This document shows, piece after piece, positions 1 to 12,125 of a stretch of DNA of 64,000 nucleotides. The notes beneath the pieces are model-generated. The model did no database searches, had not been told where the DNA came from, and saw only the letters and a program-made list of their open reading frames with translations. The DNA is from Typha latifolia (Eukaryota > Streptophyta > Magnoliopsida > Poales > Typhaceae), in NCBI GenBank assembly GCA_019914945.1, contig CM034099.1, forward strand, positions 4,278,001-4,342,000. Reading direction: 5' to 3'. The translations under genes and the position numbers were made by a program. Each line of letters opens with the position of its first letter. Position 1 is the stretch's first letter.

Positions 1-553
1 ACAGCATAGAAAAATACATTCTCCAAAACAAAAACAAAAAATAAAGGAAAGAAGGAAAGAAGGAGGTGAAAGAAAGAAAGAAAAGCAAAGAACCTGATGA
101 GATTGTTTCCATGACTCTAATAGATATCAGATAACATGGTAATGGCAAATCTTATCATCACACTTACTACCACCATCAGGAGACAAGTTCACGTTCTCAA
201 AATAAAATATGCCCAGAAAATTTTCAGAAATCATCAGGGGAGTAGGATACTTCTGAGCTGATAGTAAGATTTTTGAAATGAGTGATTCTAAAATCATGGA
301 TAATAACTTCCAAAGGTTCTCTTTTTCTTTGTCCAGTAATACTCAAGAAGGATAATTCACACGCATGTTACAAACTTAAATCAGTGACAGATAAATACAC
401 ACAGCTGCAGTGCACAGATAAAACATATGTTTGATACAAGGCAATGATGTAGGGTGATGTGTTGATGCCAACCCAACTTGTTTGTCATACATTATAAGAA
501 TTAAACATATCTATTTATGAGCATTGAAAGGCTCCTTTATTTGAGATGTTTGA

Positions 554-733
554 TCAGATCTGTGCAATTACTGTTACTAGTTTTACTCTTCCCTGTAAAT
601 CTGGACCCAGGTCATCTGAGCTCATTTCAATGCCCATTACTACTTTAAGTACAACAATCAATTTGCTTTTTCCAATAACTTGTTTTGCCTCACTATCCTC
701 CCAGTACCCAGGTCCAGGAGATCTCCTGTCAAC
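554..733 (-). other. possible terminal exon or remnant of an unidentified gene
   Basis: On the minus strand, a candidate acceptor (tag at 734-736) is followed by 60 codons free of stops and ending in TGA. The translation looks coding-like: charged and hydrophobic residues alternate, with WEDSEAKQVIGKSK near the start and LQGRVKLVTVIAQI at the end. I recognise no family. No matching upstream exon was found, and the PPR4-like gene begins its 3' end only 1 kb away. It may be a gene fragment, or a chance open frame. Confidence 0.22.
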
Positions 734-1449
734 CTACTAAAGATTTCCAGATCTCTTTCCTCCTTTAATGTCCTAATATAGTGTCCTCATGATGCATGGC
801 CAAGCAAATTTTGAGTTACAAATTTCAATTCTTGGTGGTATTGCCATTTGGCATGGACCAACCTTGGTATAACTAGGAGATCAATTTGCAGAACTAATGA
901 AAGAACAGACTTCAATCCTTGTTGCAACCTATTACTGGGGAAATAATGGAAGAACAGACTTCAATTCTTTTTACCTGTCTTATGACTACTCAACTGACCT
1001 CAGGGTCAACTATATAGAAGTGTAAAAGTTTAAACCATCCAAGATCCACCATTTCATAGATCTACATTCTCTTTCTGTCATTCATAACATTCAAAAAAAG
1101 AGAGGCATTGTCCAGTTGGCGATGCGCTTCTAAAATTACAAGGACACTGGCATTCACAGATGAAGTGGGAAAAAAAAAGACAGCAACCTCTATTGGAAAG
1201 TGAATCCCATGAAGTTTACAATGGAACAAAATGGATATCGTTGCACCATACTTTTGTTATCTAAAGGAATGGTCAATTATAAGACTTTCGCAGAACACCT
1301 ATAGCTCAAATCTACCTTCAGACCTCAATTGAATTAGCTTTCACAATGATGCGGTGCAGCAAAACCAATCAATCAACATGGGGTCATGATCCTTTTGCTC
1401 ATTCTATAAATTAAAGTCGATCCATTCAGATAGCAACTTCCATTGCTTT

Positions 1450-1640
1450 ACCATCACCCTCATCAGAAACACTCCTGGTACTATCACAATTACTGCTCAC
1501 ACTATCAAAATTTGCATCATGCACTTCGTGTCAATTCCATGCAAGATTAAATGAGCAATGCGCTGCTTCTGTGAATTCATCCCCTCTTGTCTCAACATTT
1601 AAGACCAGTGAACAGAAGTACACAGATCAACATTCATATA
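1450..1640 (-). repeat. decayed tandem copy of the 3' end of the PPR4-like last exon
   Basis: This stretch resembles 1703-1930, the C-terminal coding part of the last exon of the PPR4-like gene. Shared blocks, read on the plus strand, include the tail encoding the Ser/Asp-rich C-terminus, 'attgcatcatg', 'gtgaattc' and 'agaccagtgaaca'. The copy has indels and no continuous reading frame. It lies just downstream of the real stop codon, so it is probably carried in the 3' UTR or just past it. Confidence 0.6.
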
Positions 1641-1687
1641 TATATATATATGAATCACGATCTTTGTTCTCTTTTCCCAGACAAAAT

Positions 1688-4600
1688 TCAAAATGTTTCG
1701 ATAGTAGCTTCAGTGTCTACATCATCATCCTCGTCATTATCAGTAACATCAGAATCACTCCTGTCACTATCATGACTACTGCTCATAGAATCAGAAATTG
1801 CATCATGTGAATTCCAAGCGGGAGGAAATGTTCGCTGCAGTGCTTCCGTGAGTTCACCCCCTGTTCGTTCAATATTGTGCAGGCATTTAGACCAGTGAAC
1901 AGCAGTACGGAGATCAACAGTCAAATCATTCTGCACCATTTCCTTACAAATATTCAAAATTCCTGAGTAGATATATTCCTCAGTTATAGTAGCCCTTGAG
2001 AGAAGAGAGGTCATCAGACAATGGTATGCAGCCTTGTCAGGCTTCAATCCTGCTAGTTTCATCTCTTCGAAGCATCTCAAAGCTTTCCCGGGAAGTGAAG
2101 CCCTTGCCCAACCTTTAATTAAGGTAGTGTACGTTCTAACATTAGGCTTCACTCCAGCAGCCTCCATTTCTTCTACCATCTTTGTTGCTCTCTACAAACA
2201 GAAAGATCAATATAAAAGGCTAGAAAAGAGATTTAAATCATGCATGTGCTTGCTAGAAATATATTCAGAAAATTGTATTTTGGGTACAAGAGATTCAACT
2301 TAAATTCTTTGTCTTGTTATGAGATGAAAATAGATCCCTAAATCTAGACTGTCTTCTTATTCATTCATCTAGAGCATTCCTAATGGTGAGATATTCTCAG
2401 AGGGTTGTTCATGACTACATTGAGCCTAAATTGCAATCAGGAAAGTAGATAAATCTACCTGTCAACTGTCCCTCTCGTCTGATTTTACCTCTACCAGGAA
2501 CTATGTACTGGAGTTAATGTCAGGTTGATAAACAGTGGTAGAAAGTCTATCCGCTCTTTTGGACCCTTCTAAAAGTTTTGATTCATTGTGGATCGGTTCA
2601 TATAAATTTGCAAAGATGATAGGATGAAAATGAGACTGTATTATAGGTTTATATGTATTAATAAAAGAAAACCAGTAGGTAAACAGGAAATGGAGAAAAG
2701 GACTACTAATAAGAGAGAGGCCTTAGAGTGTCTCAACCTACATAATCAATAAGCATCCTAAATATACAAAAAGTAGAAGCAATCAAGATAGTATTAAACT
2801 AAGAGTTGGAATAATATTAATTAGGAGTCCCACCATTATTGTTGAACTAGGTTGACACCAATACTCTAAAGGTCTCACACACCATCAACAGAGTAACATC
2901 AAGCAAGAAGAAGGAAAAGCAGAGAGCCACCATTCAACATCATGAAAAATTTACAGCTAAAAGGCCTTACAAAGATAGTTTAATCTGATGAGTGCTAATA
3001 AGATAGTTTAATCTGATGAGTGCTAAGAAAGATTTTGCACAAGTGATCTCAAATTTCTACGATTAAAAAACAAATGGTCACATCCAGATCTTTGTCAAAC
3101 TTACAAGAAGAACATATAATGGTCTGCCGAAAGTAAATGCTGTTGAGTTAGATGGTAAATTTATATCAAGGAAATTAAAGAAGAATGGGTACCGCCATAT
3201 CACCAGCCTTGCAGCAGGCATTTATAAACGAAGTGTATGTATGGATGTCAGGGAAAACTCCATCTCGTTCCATTTGCTGCATTAAGTCAGCAGCCTCCCA
3301 AACATCTCCTCTTCGAGCCCATCTGCATGATAAACCAAGAAATAATGACTTAACTTCCCTCTAGGAAGGAGTTGATAACATTATAAATACAATTTTTATG
3401 AGAAAATGACAGAATTTATAACTTAAGGTCCAAAGATACATAATGTATACAATAGAAGAAAGATCTACACTGATCAGTACACACCTTCAGTAATTCAATG
3501 CCATGTGAATATCTTTCCCTATTTCTAAATTTAATGCCAGATAAAATATTCAAATCCAGTATGCTTTGAATCACATAAAGATATCACCAACTGAACTACA
3601 TGTTCCTTATAGTAAGGATATGAGAGCAAGGTTTCAGATTTGAATGTAAAACCTCCAAATGAACTTTTGTTCATTTCTGTGTAAATGAATACTGAATTCA
3701 CTGTGCCATTGATATTTTTAAGAGCTACATGTGAAAACCATGTTGCATAAAGTTAAGAAATCTTTACATGACAGAATCTAAATTCATATTATTTGGGATG
3801 TATCATTAAAAACAACAATTACCCATCAATTAAGATGTTGTACACAAATGTGTTCCTCGGTATCTTTTGTGCGCTCATTTCCCTTGTGACTGCTAAAGCA
3901 CTTTGCATTCGCCCTGATTTACAACATGCCTTCAGTAATGCTTCATAAATGAAAACATCAACTTTCAGGCCATTTTCTTTAACTTTTGTAAAATATTCAA
4001 AAGCTTTCCCAATATCACCATCAGCAGCATAACCTCCCATGATAGTTGTGTAGGTATGCTCATTTGGAGTTATGCCAGCTAAAGACATCTTCCCAATAAC
4101 ATCAACAGCTCTTTCCAGCTAGAAAACAGGTAGAGTATGTGCACTAATGTTAAAAAGGGAAGACTAAAGTAAATATTAATTACTCAAATTTTGAAACTAC
4201 CTGACGTTTCCTAACAAGCCCATGAATAAGAGCATTGTATGTTTCTACAGTTGGAATGCAACCACTTTGTCGCATAAGATCAAAAGTTTCCATAGCTTTT
4301 TTCATATCTCCAGCAGCTGCAAAGCCATCTATAATAGGCCTGAATGTTCTGCTTGAAGGTCGTAATCTCTCCCTTTGCATTTTGTCAACAAGACGAATTG
4401 CTCGTTCCATGTTACCCATCTTACAGAATGCCTCTATCAGTATATTGTAAATGACACGATCAGGTTTTAACCCTGATTTTATCATTTCTTCAAAAATGCT
4501 GAAAGCATTTGCATAGTCATTTAACTGGATAAAGCCATTAATCAACATTGAGTAAGTCTTGCTGTTATGTTTGATGCCACATGATTCCATTGTTTTGCTA

Positions 4601-7600
4601 ATCTCTAAGGCTTTGGAGACCTTTCCAATCTGAAAAGATGAGAAAAACATTATTATTATTGTAGTGGCAGTGGCAGAAAAATGTAATAGAAGTTCGAAGT
4701 AAGCTACACTAGGAGTAAGATCCTTATATGGATGATTGTTATATATGGAGCACAGTTACAGAGTTTAGCATCAGAAGAAAATTATATGATGTTTCCAGCA
4801 TTCAAATGATATAATATGTCCTTCGCTAATCTCCTCTTGAACATTAATTTTCTTAATTTGGTTGGTTCACCAAGTCTAGATATTTGTGAGATAGGTCAGG
4901 TAGGGGTCAAATTCAATCCAATATGCATGTGCATCTTGAACTTATTAATCAACAGAAGGTTAAAAACAATCTTTTTATCTGTTATTAATATACCATAACA
5001 AAGGAGAGTATTCGATCTACAAATAATGCAACAGGACAGAGTGAATATCTACCTTTACATAGAAATTGATGAGACACCCGTAACTGATCACCGAAGGTGT
5101 AAATCCACATTCCTGTGCAAATTCATAGCAAGCAAAGTAAGATCTACATTGCAATTGAATTAATGTTTAAATCCGCATTCCTATACAAAATCATAACAAA
5201 CAAGTAAGATCTAACACTGCAGTTGAATTAAATATCATCTTCCAATCTTCCTCAAAATTTTGCATTAACTGTCGGAGATCAGTGTATGCAGAAAATATGG
5301 TTTAAATATAACTAATTAGCCAAATTCTGCTATATACCATTTTGATAGCAAATCCAAAGACTCCAAACAGTTGATCTCAAATCTAAATTCTAAACATCTC
5401 AAATAATTTAGAAATAGAACCCAAATCCTTGAAAATTCTAAATTGTGAATCAAGCAATAAAATAAAGGTACCAATTAAATTAATTTTAGACGATGCATAG
5501 TAAGAAATCTCCAATTTACATAATTTCAGTTTCAAGATAGCTTATATAGGGTGTACGAAACCCACTAACACAAATCTTCAGACAGACCACACCAGTCAAG
5601 AGAGATTTTCTAGTTATCCTTCTGTTGTTCTTTCTTATTAAAGATGGCAGAAGACTAGCAAAAGTGTCATTTGACTGTATATGCTGGGTAACTGAAGTAA
5701 CTACATGGAAAAGAAGCCATTTCACTCACTCATTCTATAAGTCAATTAACATATAGTTGAGGAAAATAATAAGGCAACATGAATTAATCACATGTTGACA
5801 ATAACATGCAATTAAATTCCAAATATTAAACTTGTCATGAAAGGCACAATTATCATCTTTTCTTCTTTGTAAATAGTATTAGACTATTAGTACTTGAAGA
5901 AGTAATGTAATTAAAACTACAAATAATATGAAGAAATAATTTTATTTATCAACATACCTTTAGTCTTTCAAAAACAATTAGAATTTTTTCTTCATTCTGA
6001 ATATTTGTGTAACCGTGCATCATACTATGATATATATCAATAGGAGCATCTATCCCATCTTCTTCCATTTCCCGGACCAAATCTTCAGCTCGAGTCATAT
6101 TACCAGCTTGACTGCATAGGTTAAAAAACTTCAATTATTTTGCTAACTGATGTTGTTTCAACCTGATGAATAGAATTCCATTCTACATATGTTGCTGCCA
6201 TTACTAAAAATTCCATATTAATTATAAGAGGAAATCTTCTCATAGTTTGCCTATCTGTATTCTGTACAACGAAGAACATATGAAATGATAGAACTAAAAT
6301 TGTACCTTCCTGGTCTAGACTTTATTAGAAAGGAGTCATGCTTACATCCTACAAAACAACTTAAAACAAAATGAGTGTCATCTTAATATACTGACCAATG
6401 AGCATATATAATGTTGCAGAATATGATGGAATTCAGTGATTCAAGCTTCCTCTTGGCCTCTTCAAACCAGTTATCTGCAGATCTTCCAAAGCAACATAAA
6501 GTTGTTAGAAAAGTATGGCAGATACACTAGGACTAATATATTCTAATATAGTTATCAAGCAACATCTACATAACAATAGTGACTACCTTTTATAATTCAA
6601 GAGTGTGAAATAAAAGGACCAATAACATTCAGAAAGTTACTCAAAAGACAATATAACCTAGCAGCTACTCATTGTCTGAGCATTTAACAATGTAATTATC
6701 TCTTCAAATTCCAATAAACACATGGTCAAGGCAACATGAAACATGATCCAAAACATGTGCTTATTTAGATCATTTTAGTAACCTAAACCGTTTACCATTA
6801 TTTGTGCGACAGTCTGAATATAAACATCAAACTATATGTAGAAGCAGCGATATTAATTCATCAGAAGCAAGCAAGAGGAGCACACAAAAGAAATTGTAGG
6901 CAATGTATAACACTACTCACTTGGCATCATTAACCTTGGCAAAGCCTGCAATAAGGATGCTGTATGTCACTACAGTCAGCTCAAGGCCCTCAGCTTTCAT
7001 TTCTTCAATGCATGATAATGCCCCTCTCATATCTCTATCAACTGCATAAGCGTGAACAAGGCTGCATGACATGTTAATGAAGACAGTATGATAGATGTAT
7101 GATGTTGACAAATCAGTTCATATCAGCAAGAGATGACAAACAAAAGAGGAGTAAATAATGAGGAGATAAAAAAAATAGATTAGAATTTTCTGTTTGGAAG
7201 ATCAATGTTCATATAAAAGGTAGAAAGGTTCCCAGTTTCTCTTTCTAGTTTCTATATTAGGATTTGAGGAAGATTTTTACAGGCAAAACTAAGTGTTTCG
7301 GTTCAAAAGAATCTAGAATAATATCAATTTTCTAATTTGCTACCAAATTTGAAAAATATGAACAAAATAAGCATCTCTGCTTTGTGTGGTTTGAAGAAGC
7401 TCAAATCATCAAATGGATGCACCAAAAAGAAAATGTTTATAATGGATTAAGTGGATTAGGTGTAGAGATAACTAGATTAGTTCAGTATTCTTGCATTCCT
7501 TCTTAGCACTACAAAGGAATATCTAAATTAGGGTTTGATACATTTCGTTAGGATCTTTTCTTATTGCATTAGTTGTTTATTTTTATTAAAATAAAATTTA

Positions 7601-10600
7601 TGTAGGTCGCATTCGAACGCGAAAGTGGTCACGTTCAAATGCCCTTGCGAACGCCTGCATCAGGTTCGCAAATACAGAGAACGCGAAAGGCATGTTCCAA
7701 CGCCGCGGGGTGCGTTCAAACGCCTACATCACGTTCGCACATACAGAGAACGCCTTTTATGCGTTCGAACGCTATCGAGTGCGTTCGAACGCGATCGGCG
7801 GGATTCCACTAGGATTAGGATTAGTTATTGTTATTAGGGCTTGTTGGCTAGCTTCTATAAAGATGTGGATAACGGCCAAAATTATTATACTATTGGAATA
7901 TTGGTTTCTTGTCTCTCTATCTTCTCTCTAACCTAATCTCTCTTCTCCCTCTTCACCAACCTACCACCTCTACCGTTGGCAAGGTTTCTCCTAATTTCTA
8001 ATCTCCCTCGTCTGTCGAGTCCTCCCTCTTCTTTGGGATCTCGACCACTTCTTCCCCTTCGTCTTTATCCCTTAAACAACATCACGCATCCATCCTCATC
8101 TCTATTATCATCCATAACACTAACTTCCACTCCACCCGTCACCACCACCATTATCCGCAATATATTGTATTTTCATCCCAGTTGCAGTTCGAATCTGCGA
8201 AGGGCGTAAATACGAAAAACATAGATCAGGGAGCTGCGGATCAATTTCACTTAGTTTCGTAATTTTCTGACTACGAAAGAATATCTAATGAATATTTTCC
8301 CTCGGTTGCGTGGACTGCTTTCTGCAATAAATTCAGATCTTGAAGGAATCGTTCCGTAGCCCTATCAAGATTGCTAATAGTGTGTTTGGCTAGTTAAATC
8401 TAATTAGCTTAGTTTTATTATCCTCATTTCCAATTTGAGTTCCCTAACCTTGTAGAACAAGTCACTGGAATCTATCTATATGTACAGCACTATGGGCCAT
8501 GGTACTCTATGGAAGTAAATAGGCTAAATCTTCTCAAATTGACAGTTGTTTTCTTTATGCTCTATCTATTTTCTCCTTGATTTACATTTGTGATGCTAAC
8601 AGCTAAATACCAACAATAGAATACTAGGGTCCTATAACTGCTCAAAAAAAATTCTCATGGATTAATCACGGATCTAAAGAAATCATTGTCATGGATTAAA
8701 AGAAACCTAGGGTCCTATAACTGCTCAAGAAAATTTTCTCACGGATTAAAAGAAATTATCACATGGATTAATTATGGATCTAAAGAAACCATTGTCATAT
8801 TTTAAAAAGAAATCATCAAGTGATGTCGCTTCTTCAAACCTGTGATGGTCAATATTTCCCTGAGGCTCTCTGATCAGCGCATATATACATATACATACAT
8901 ACATATATATATTGGTTCACAAACTTCTAATAAATATTTGTTACCCTGGCTAGATACTAGATCCAATCATCCACCTTGGGCATAAAGTTACAGTACTCAA
9001 ACGGTATTCAATGCACGTTCTCCAACTTAGATAACTTGTAAGCAACAGTGCACAGGTAAATCAAGATAAGAACTGTAAGACACACCAAATAGCAGAATAG
9101 TTACATCCTAACCTCGTAAATACATATGAATTCGGCTCTATCCCTCTCGCTCTCATGTTCTCAAAGGTAGCACGAGCATGATGCTTATCCCCTCTCTTTG
9201 CATAGTACATAACCATCAAGCCAAATTCCCTCCTAGATGGCTGAATCAAAAAAGAAAATTTTAGCAGTATAGAATAGGATTAACATAAATGATGTAAAAT
9301 TGTATCTAATAGAAATCAGTATAAGTCTCTAGTCTCTAGATATGTATGACACTAGGTTTGCACAATGCATTTCAAGGAGATGATGTAGAATATTTGTTGA
9401 ATAAAATCAAAAAGTGATAGAAGAGGAGGATTCTTGAATTTATGTGAATGTTACATATGCATTAACAGAAACACAGCATGAGTATCTCCAAGCTCATTTC
9501 TTTTTCTTTTCAACACAAGAAACCCAGAGTAGGAAATAACTTCTGTTGCAATATTCTATATTTATGTCCCATAACTAACTTGAAAGTTCAAATTAGCATC
9601 CATAATTTCTAAGAATTACAGAAGTGCTGAAGCGGGGAAGAAACTTCTAACGTCTTCAAGGTGATCTTGTTTACGAAGCTAATTCCTCTCCATCCATCAT
9701 TATAAATCATCTCATTACTCTCCCCTGAACTTGGCAAACGTGTTCCAGAATGCAACAAAATTGAAAATAAATTATAAAACATAATGGCAATTTCAGCACA
9801 ATCATCTAATGACTAAGCCAATTATTTCAGAACAAAAATCAAATATTTGATATAGGTATCACAAATGCAGCAATTAATTTAAAAGAAGACTGGCAAAAAG
9901 CTCTCAGAAAAACATTGAACAAGTTATACCTTCTGTATTCTCTCAAAGGCAGATATAACTGCCTGCCAATTCTCCGGCTGAGTCTCCAAAGTATTCCGAA
10001 ATCTCCGACAAGCTTTATCCCTCTCCTCGTGCCACTCCGACCGGAACTCTCTCTGCTCGAAACCTGCCACCCACCTCTCCCTCTCCTCTGACCTCGCCTT
10101 CATCCTCCTCCCATCATCCATCCTAACAGTGAGAACCCTCCCATGGAATTCCACGCCGTCCAACTCCACCGCCCTTGCAGCTGAGTCCTCAGCAGTGGGG
10201 CCGCCATAGATCACAAAGCAGTACCCGACATTTCGCTCCGGATCCTCATGTCCTCTTATCAGCTCGATCTTCTTCAAAGGCCCGAATTGCCGGAAGAACT
10301 CGGCAATCTCGTTCTTCTTGATCCAGAGCGGCAGATTACCCACAAAGATCTTGCCTTTTTGCCGGAAATCAGCATTTGGCAATGCGGGATCAGGAAGGGG
10401 ATTCGCCTCGCCAATATCAACTCCTGGGGATTCTTCCTCTAACTCTTCTTCTAGCGAAAAAGGAGGAGGAGGTGGTGGTGGTGGTGGGGAGAGCTTGCTC
10501 GAAAGCCAAAGCTTCGAGGAGAGGGGATTGGGGACTCGGGATTTTGGGGGATTCTTTTGGGGACCTGAGGAAACCGAAGGTTCCGGAGGAGAGGCAGGAG

Positions 10601-10763
10601 AGGGAGGGGTTAAGGGTCGTCGGACTGCGCCGGAGAGAGGCGGAGAGGCGGCGGTCTCCGGCGAGCCTTTCCGGGAGGAGAGGATGAGTGAAGGGGAAGG
10701 CTTGAGGGATTTTAGTGGGAGTTTTGTGTAGGAGAAAGAGGCGGGAAGAGAGAGGAAATCCAT
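1688..10763 (-). CDS. PPR4: RRM- and PPR-containing protein, PPR4-like (chloroplast rps12 trans-splicing factor)
   Basis: Join of complement(1688..2191, 3193..3322, 3823..4118, 4201..4629, 5053..5112, 5958..6111, 6396..6482, 6921..7061, 9113..9240, 9930..10763), 2763 nt, 920 residues. Residues 1-100 form a Ser/Pro-rich plastid transit-peptide-like region ending in a run of nine prolines. An RRM follows at about 138-216, with RNP2 IFVGNL and RNP1 VGYCFVIY. The rest is a long P-class PPR array, with repeats such as TYTTLIKGWARASLPGKA, and an acidic Ser/Asp tail. RRM plus PPR in one protein is the signature of maize PPR4 and Arabidopsis At5g04810 (about 950 residues), which bind the first intron of plastid rps12 and support its trans-splicing. 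The start is the first ATG of the long GC-rich exon 1. Intron 2 (7062-9112) is the longest and carries repeat insertions. Confidence 0.9.
2972..3026. repeat. exact 27-bp tandem duplication in the last PPR4 intron
   Basis: The 27-bp string beginning aagatagtttaatctgatga occurs at 2972-2998 and again at 3000-3026 without mismatch, so the duplication is recent. It sits inside the intron between the last two coding exons and touches no splice site. Confidence 0.9.
5099..5236. repeat. tandem duplication spanning the acceptor of PPR4 coding exon 6
   Basis: The block 5099-5167 is repeated at 5168-5236 with scattered differences. The first copy holds the real 3' splice site and first codons of the short exon 5053-5112 (minus strand, tgcacag then GAATGTGGATTTA). 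The second copy, further upstream in the intron, reads gtatag then GAATGCGGATTTA, so it is a look-alike acceptor. Translation from it reaches a stop after six codons. Confidence 0.75.
7517..8288. mobile_element. possible transposable-element remnant (LTR-like) in PPR4 intron 2
   Basis: About 750 bp differ in composition from the AT-rich intron around them. At 7605-7800 is a GC-rich array with repeated near-palindromes of the form gcgttcgaacgc and two related units sharing 'atacagagaacgc'. A TATA-like tataaagatg follows near 7856, then a pyrimidine-rich leader-like stretch. The order resembles a plant LTR (U3 repeats, TATA, R-U5). The 10-mer gaatatctaa stands at 7517-7526 and 8279-8288 and could be a target-site duplication. 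However, LTR elements make 5-bp duplications, and no TG...CA ends, inverted repeats or coding region are seen. Class uncertain. Confidence 0.35.
8625..8805. repeat. diverged tandem repeat, about 85 bp, two copies, in PPR4 intron 2
   Basis: Both copies start with tagggtcctataactgctca (8625 and 8708) and run through 'catggattaat', 'ggatctaaagaaa' and 'cattgtcat'. The second copy carries an insertion that itself repeats the 'ggattaaaagaaa' part. No coding content. Confidence 0.75.
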
Positions 10764-12125
10764 GGATTAATTTATCGTTTTTGTTTTAATTGGTGGTATT
10801 TTCCATGGGAGGAGAGAAGGGAGTGCGATAGAGCTTTGGTCTCGAGGATAACAAAGAAGACGACAGTAGGGGGGTGGGGGGTTGTGTGTTTAAGTTCTGG
10901 AATCTATCCAGATATAATCCTAGCCGTCCATTTCCTCCTGGGTTGTGATTCGTGAATAACAAACACCATAATCCAAACTCCATTATGATGAAGAAAAATA
11001 ATACAAGAATTTGCACAACTTAAAAAAAAAAAAAAAAAGTTGCTGTTGCTTTGATTATAATACCAAATTTGTATTGTTATGGAATTGGTTAGTTTACGGT
11101 TCAGCATATTACCAAGATGCAGCATTAGGGATGGCAAAATCCTAATACTTGAGGCTTGAACTTGGAATTCCATCAAATGTTATTCCAACATGGCAAATCA
11201 TCTCCTTGAAGAGAGGTGTGTGGAATGGCTAATCATTTCTTAGCTGTTTCTTGAATTACAAATTAAATAGAGCACTAGAACTTACTGGATAACATTAACA
11301 TACCATCATCTCTTTTAGTCTAATCACATCATAGCAAGATAGGATGATAGCACAGTATATCAAGCTTAAAATAAGCAGAAAGAAAAAGAAAGAGAAAGGA
11401 TGGACGACAAGAAAAAGAAAGAGAAAGGATGGACGACGACACCGTGAGAGAAAGAGAAAAAAAAAAGAGCAGAGGAGAGGGAATATTAGAAGAAAAGAAA
11501 AGGACTTCCTCTTGAGAGAACATGTATAGCTCTAAAAATAACAAGGATATCACAATGCAGTGGTTACCAGAACAGCCACCTTTTTGCTTGCGCATGATAA
11601 CAACTCTCTAGTTATGTTACTATCGATGCATCCATTAACAACAAATTTGAATTGAGTGAATTGGAGACTTCTTTGATCAGAAAAATTGTGGTCAGCAATA
11701 TACTGCATAGCCAGAATTTAATTGATCAACCTTCTCTCACATAAAAAAATAAAAAATAAAAAATAAAAATAAATAAATAAAAAGATTAACCATGGTGTTA
11801 AGTGTGCCACAAAGTCAGAGTATATCAGAATTAACAATTACTTGAAGCCTGACAAGGGTGAAAGGCATAATTAATGCAAGCCCCTGAAGTCATATTTTGG
11901 AGAATAAATTGCAACTTGATCTTAACGAACGGTAAATAAACTACAACAATTCAGGGGATTAGGACTTGAAAACATTGAGCACAAATGCAGGATTATAGAA
12001 CAGCCGAGATCGCATGTTAAGTGGTCAATTGATCATTATATACGATGTGTTTCATAGGCTCTCAATGCTTTGCTTGAGTCCACAAGGTGTATATCAGATA
12101 TCAAGATCTTTTGCAAGTCCAGACA
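10764..12125. other. spacer between PPR4-like gene and the small membrane-protein gene
   Basis: Holds the PPR4-like 5' leader and promoter (minus-strand transcription, about 10764-10900) and the 3' flank of the next gene. There are A-rich and T-rich runs and a 28-bp tandem duplication at 11381-11437 (agaaaaagaaagagaaagga followed by tggacgac, twice). No gene seen. Confidence 0.6.

Larger units (their letters stand above)
1..1687. other. left-edge spacer downstream of the PPR4-like gene
   Basis: AT-rich sequence with no gene I can name. It includes the probable 3' UTR of the PPR4-like gene, a decayed copy of that gene's 3' end (1450-1640) and a short coding-like stretch on the minus strand (554-733). 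A purine-rich run lies near 45-90. Confidence 0.6.

Noticed and set aside
8185..8205. gttcgaatc resembling a tRNA T-loop
   Set aside because: No acceptor stem, anticodon arm or D-arm can be formed around it; it lies in the suspected mobile element.
10318..10731. Long open frame on the plus strand
   Set aside because: It is antisense to GC-rich exon 1 of the PPR4-like gene; the Gly/Glu-rich peptide is the mirror of the proline run.
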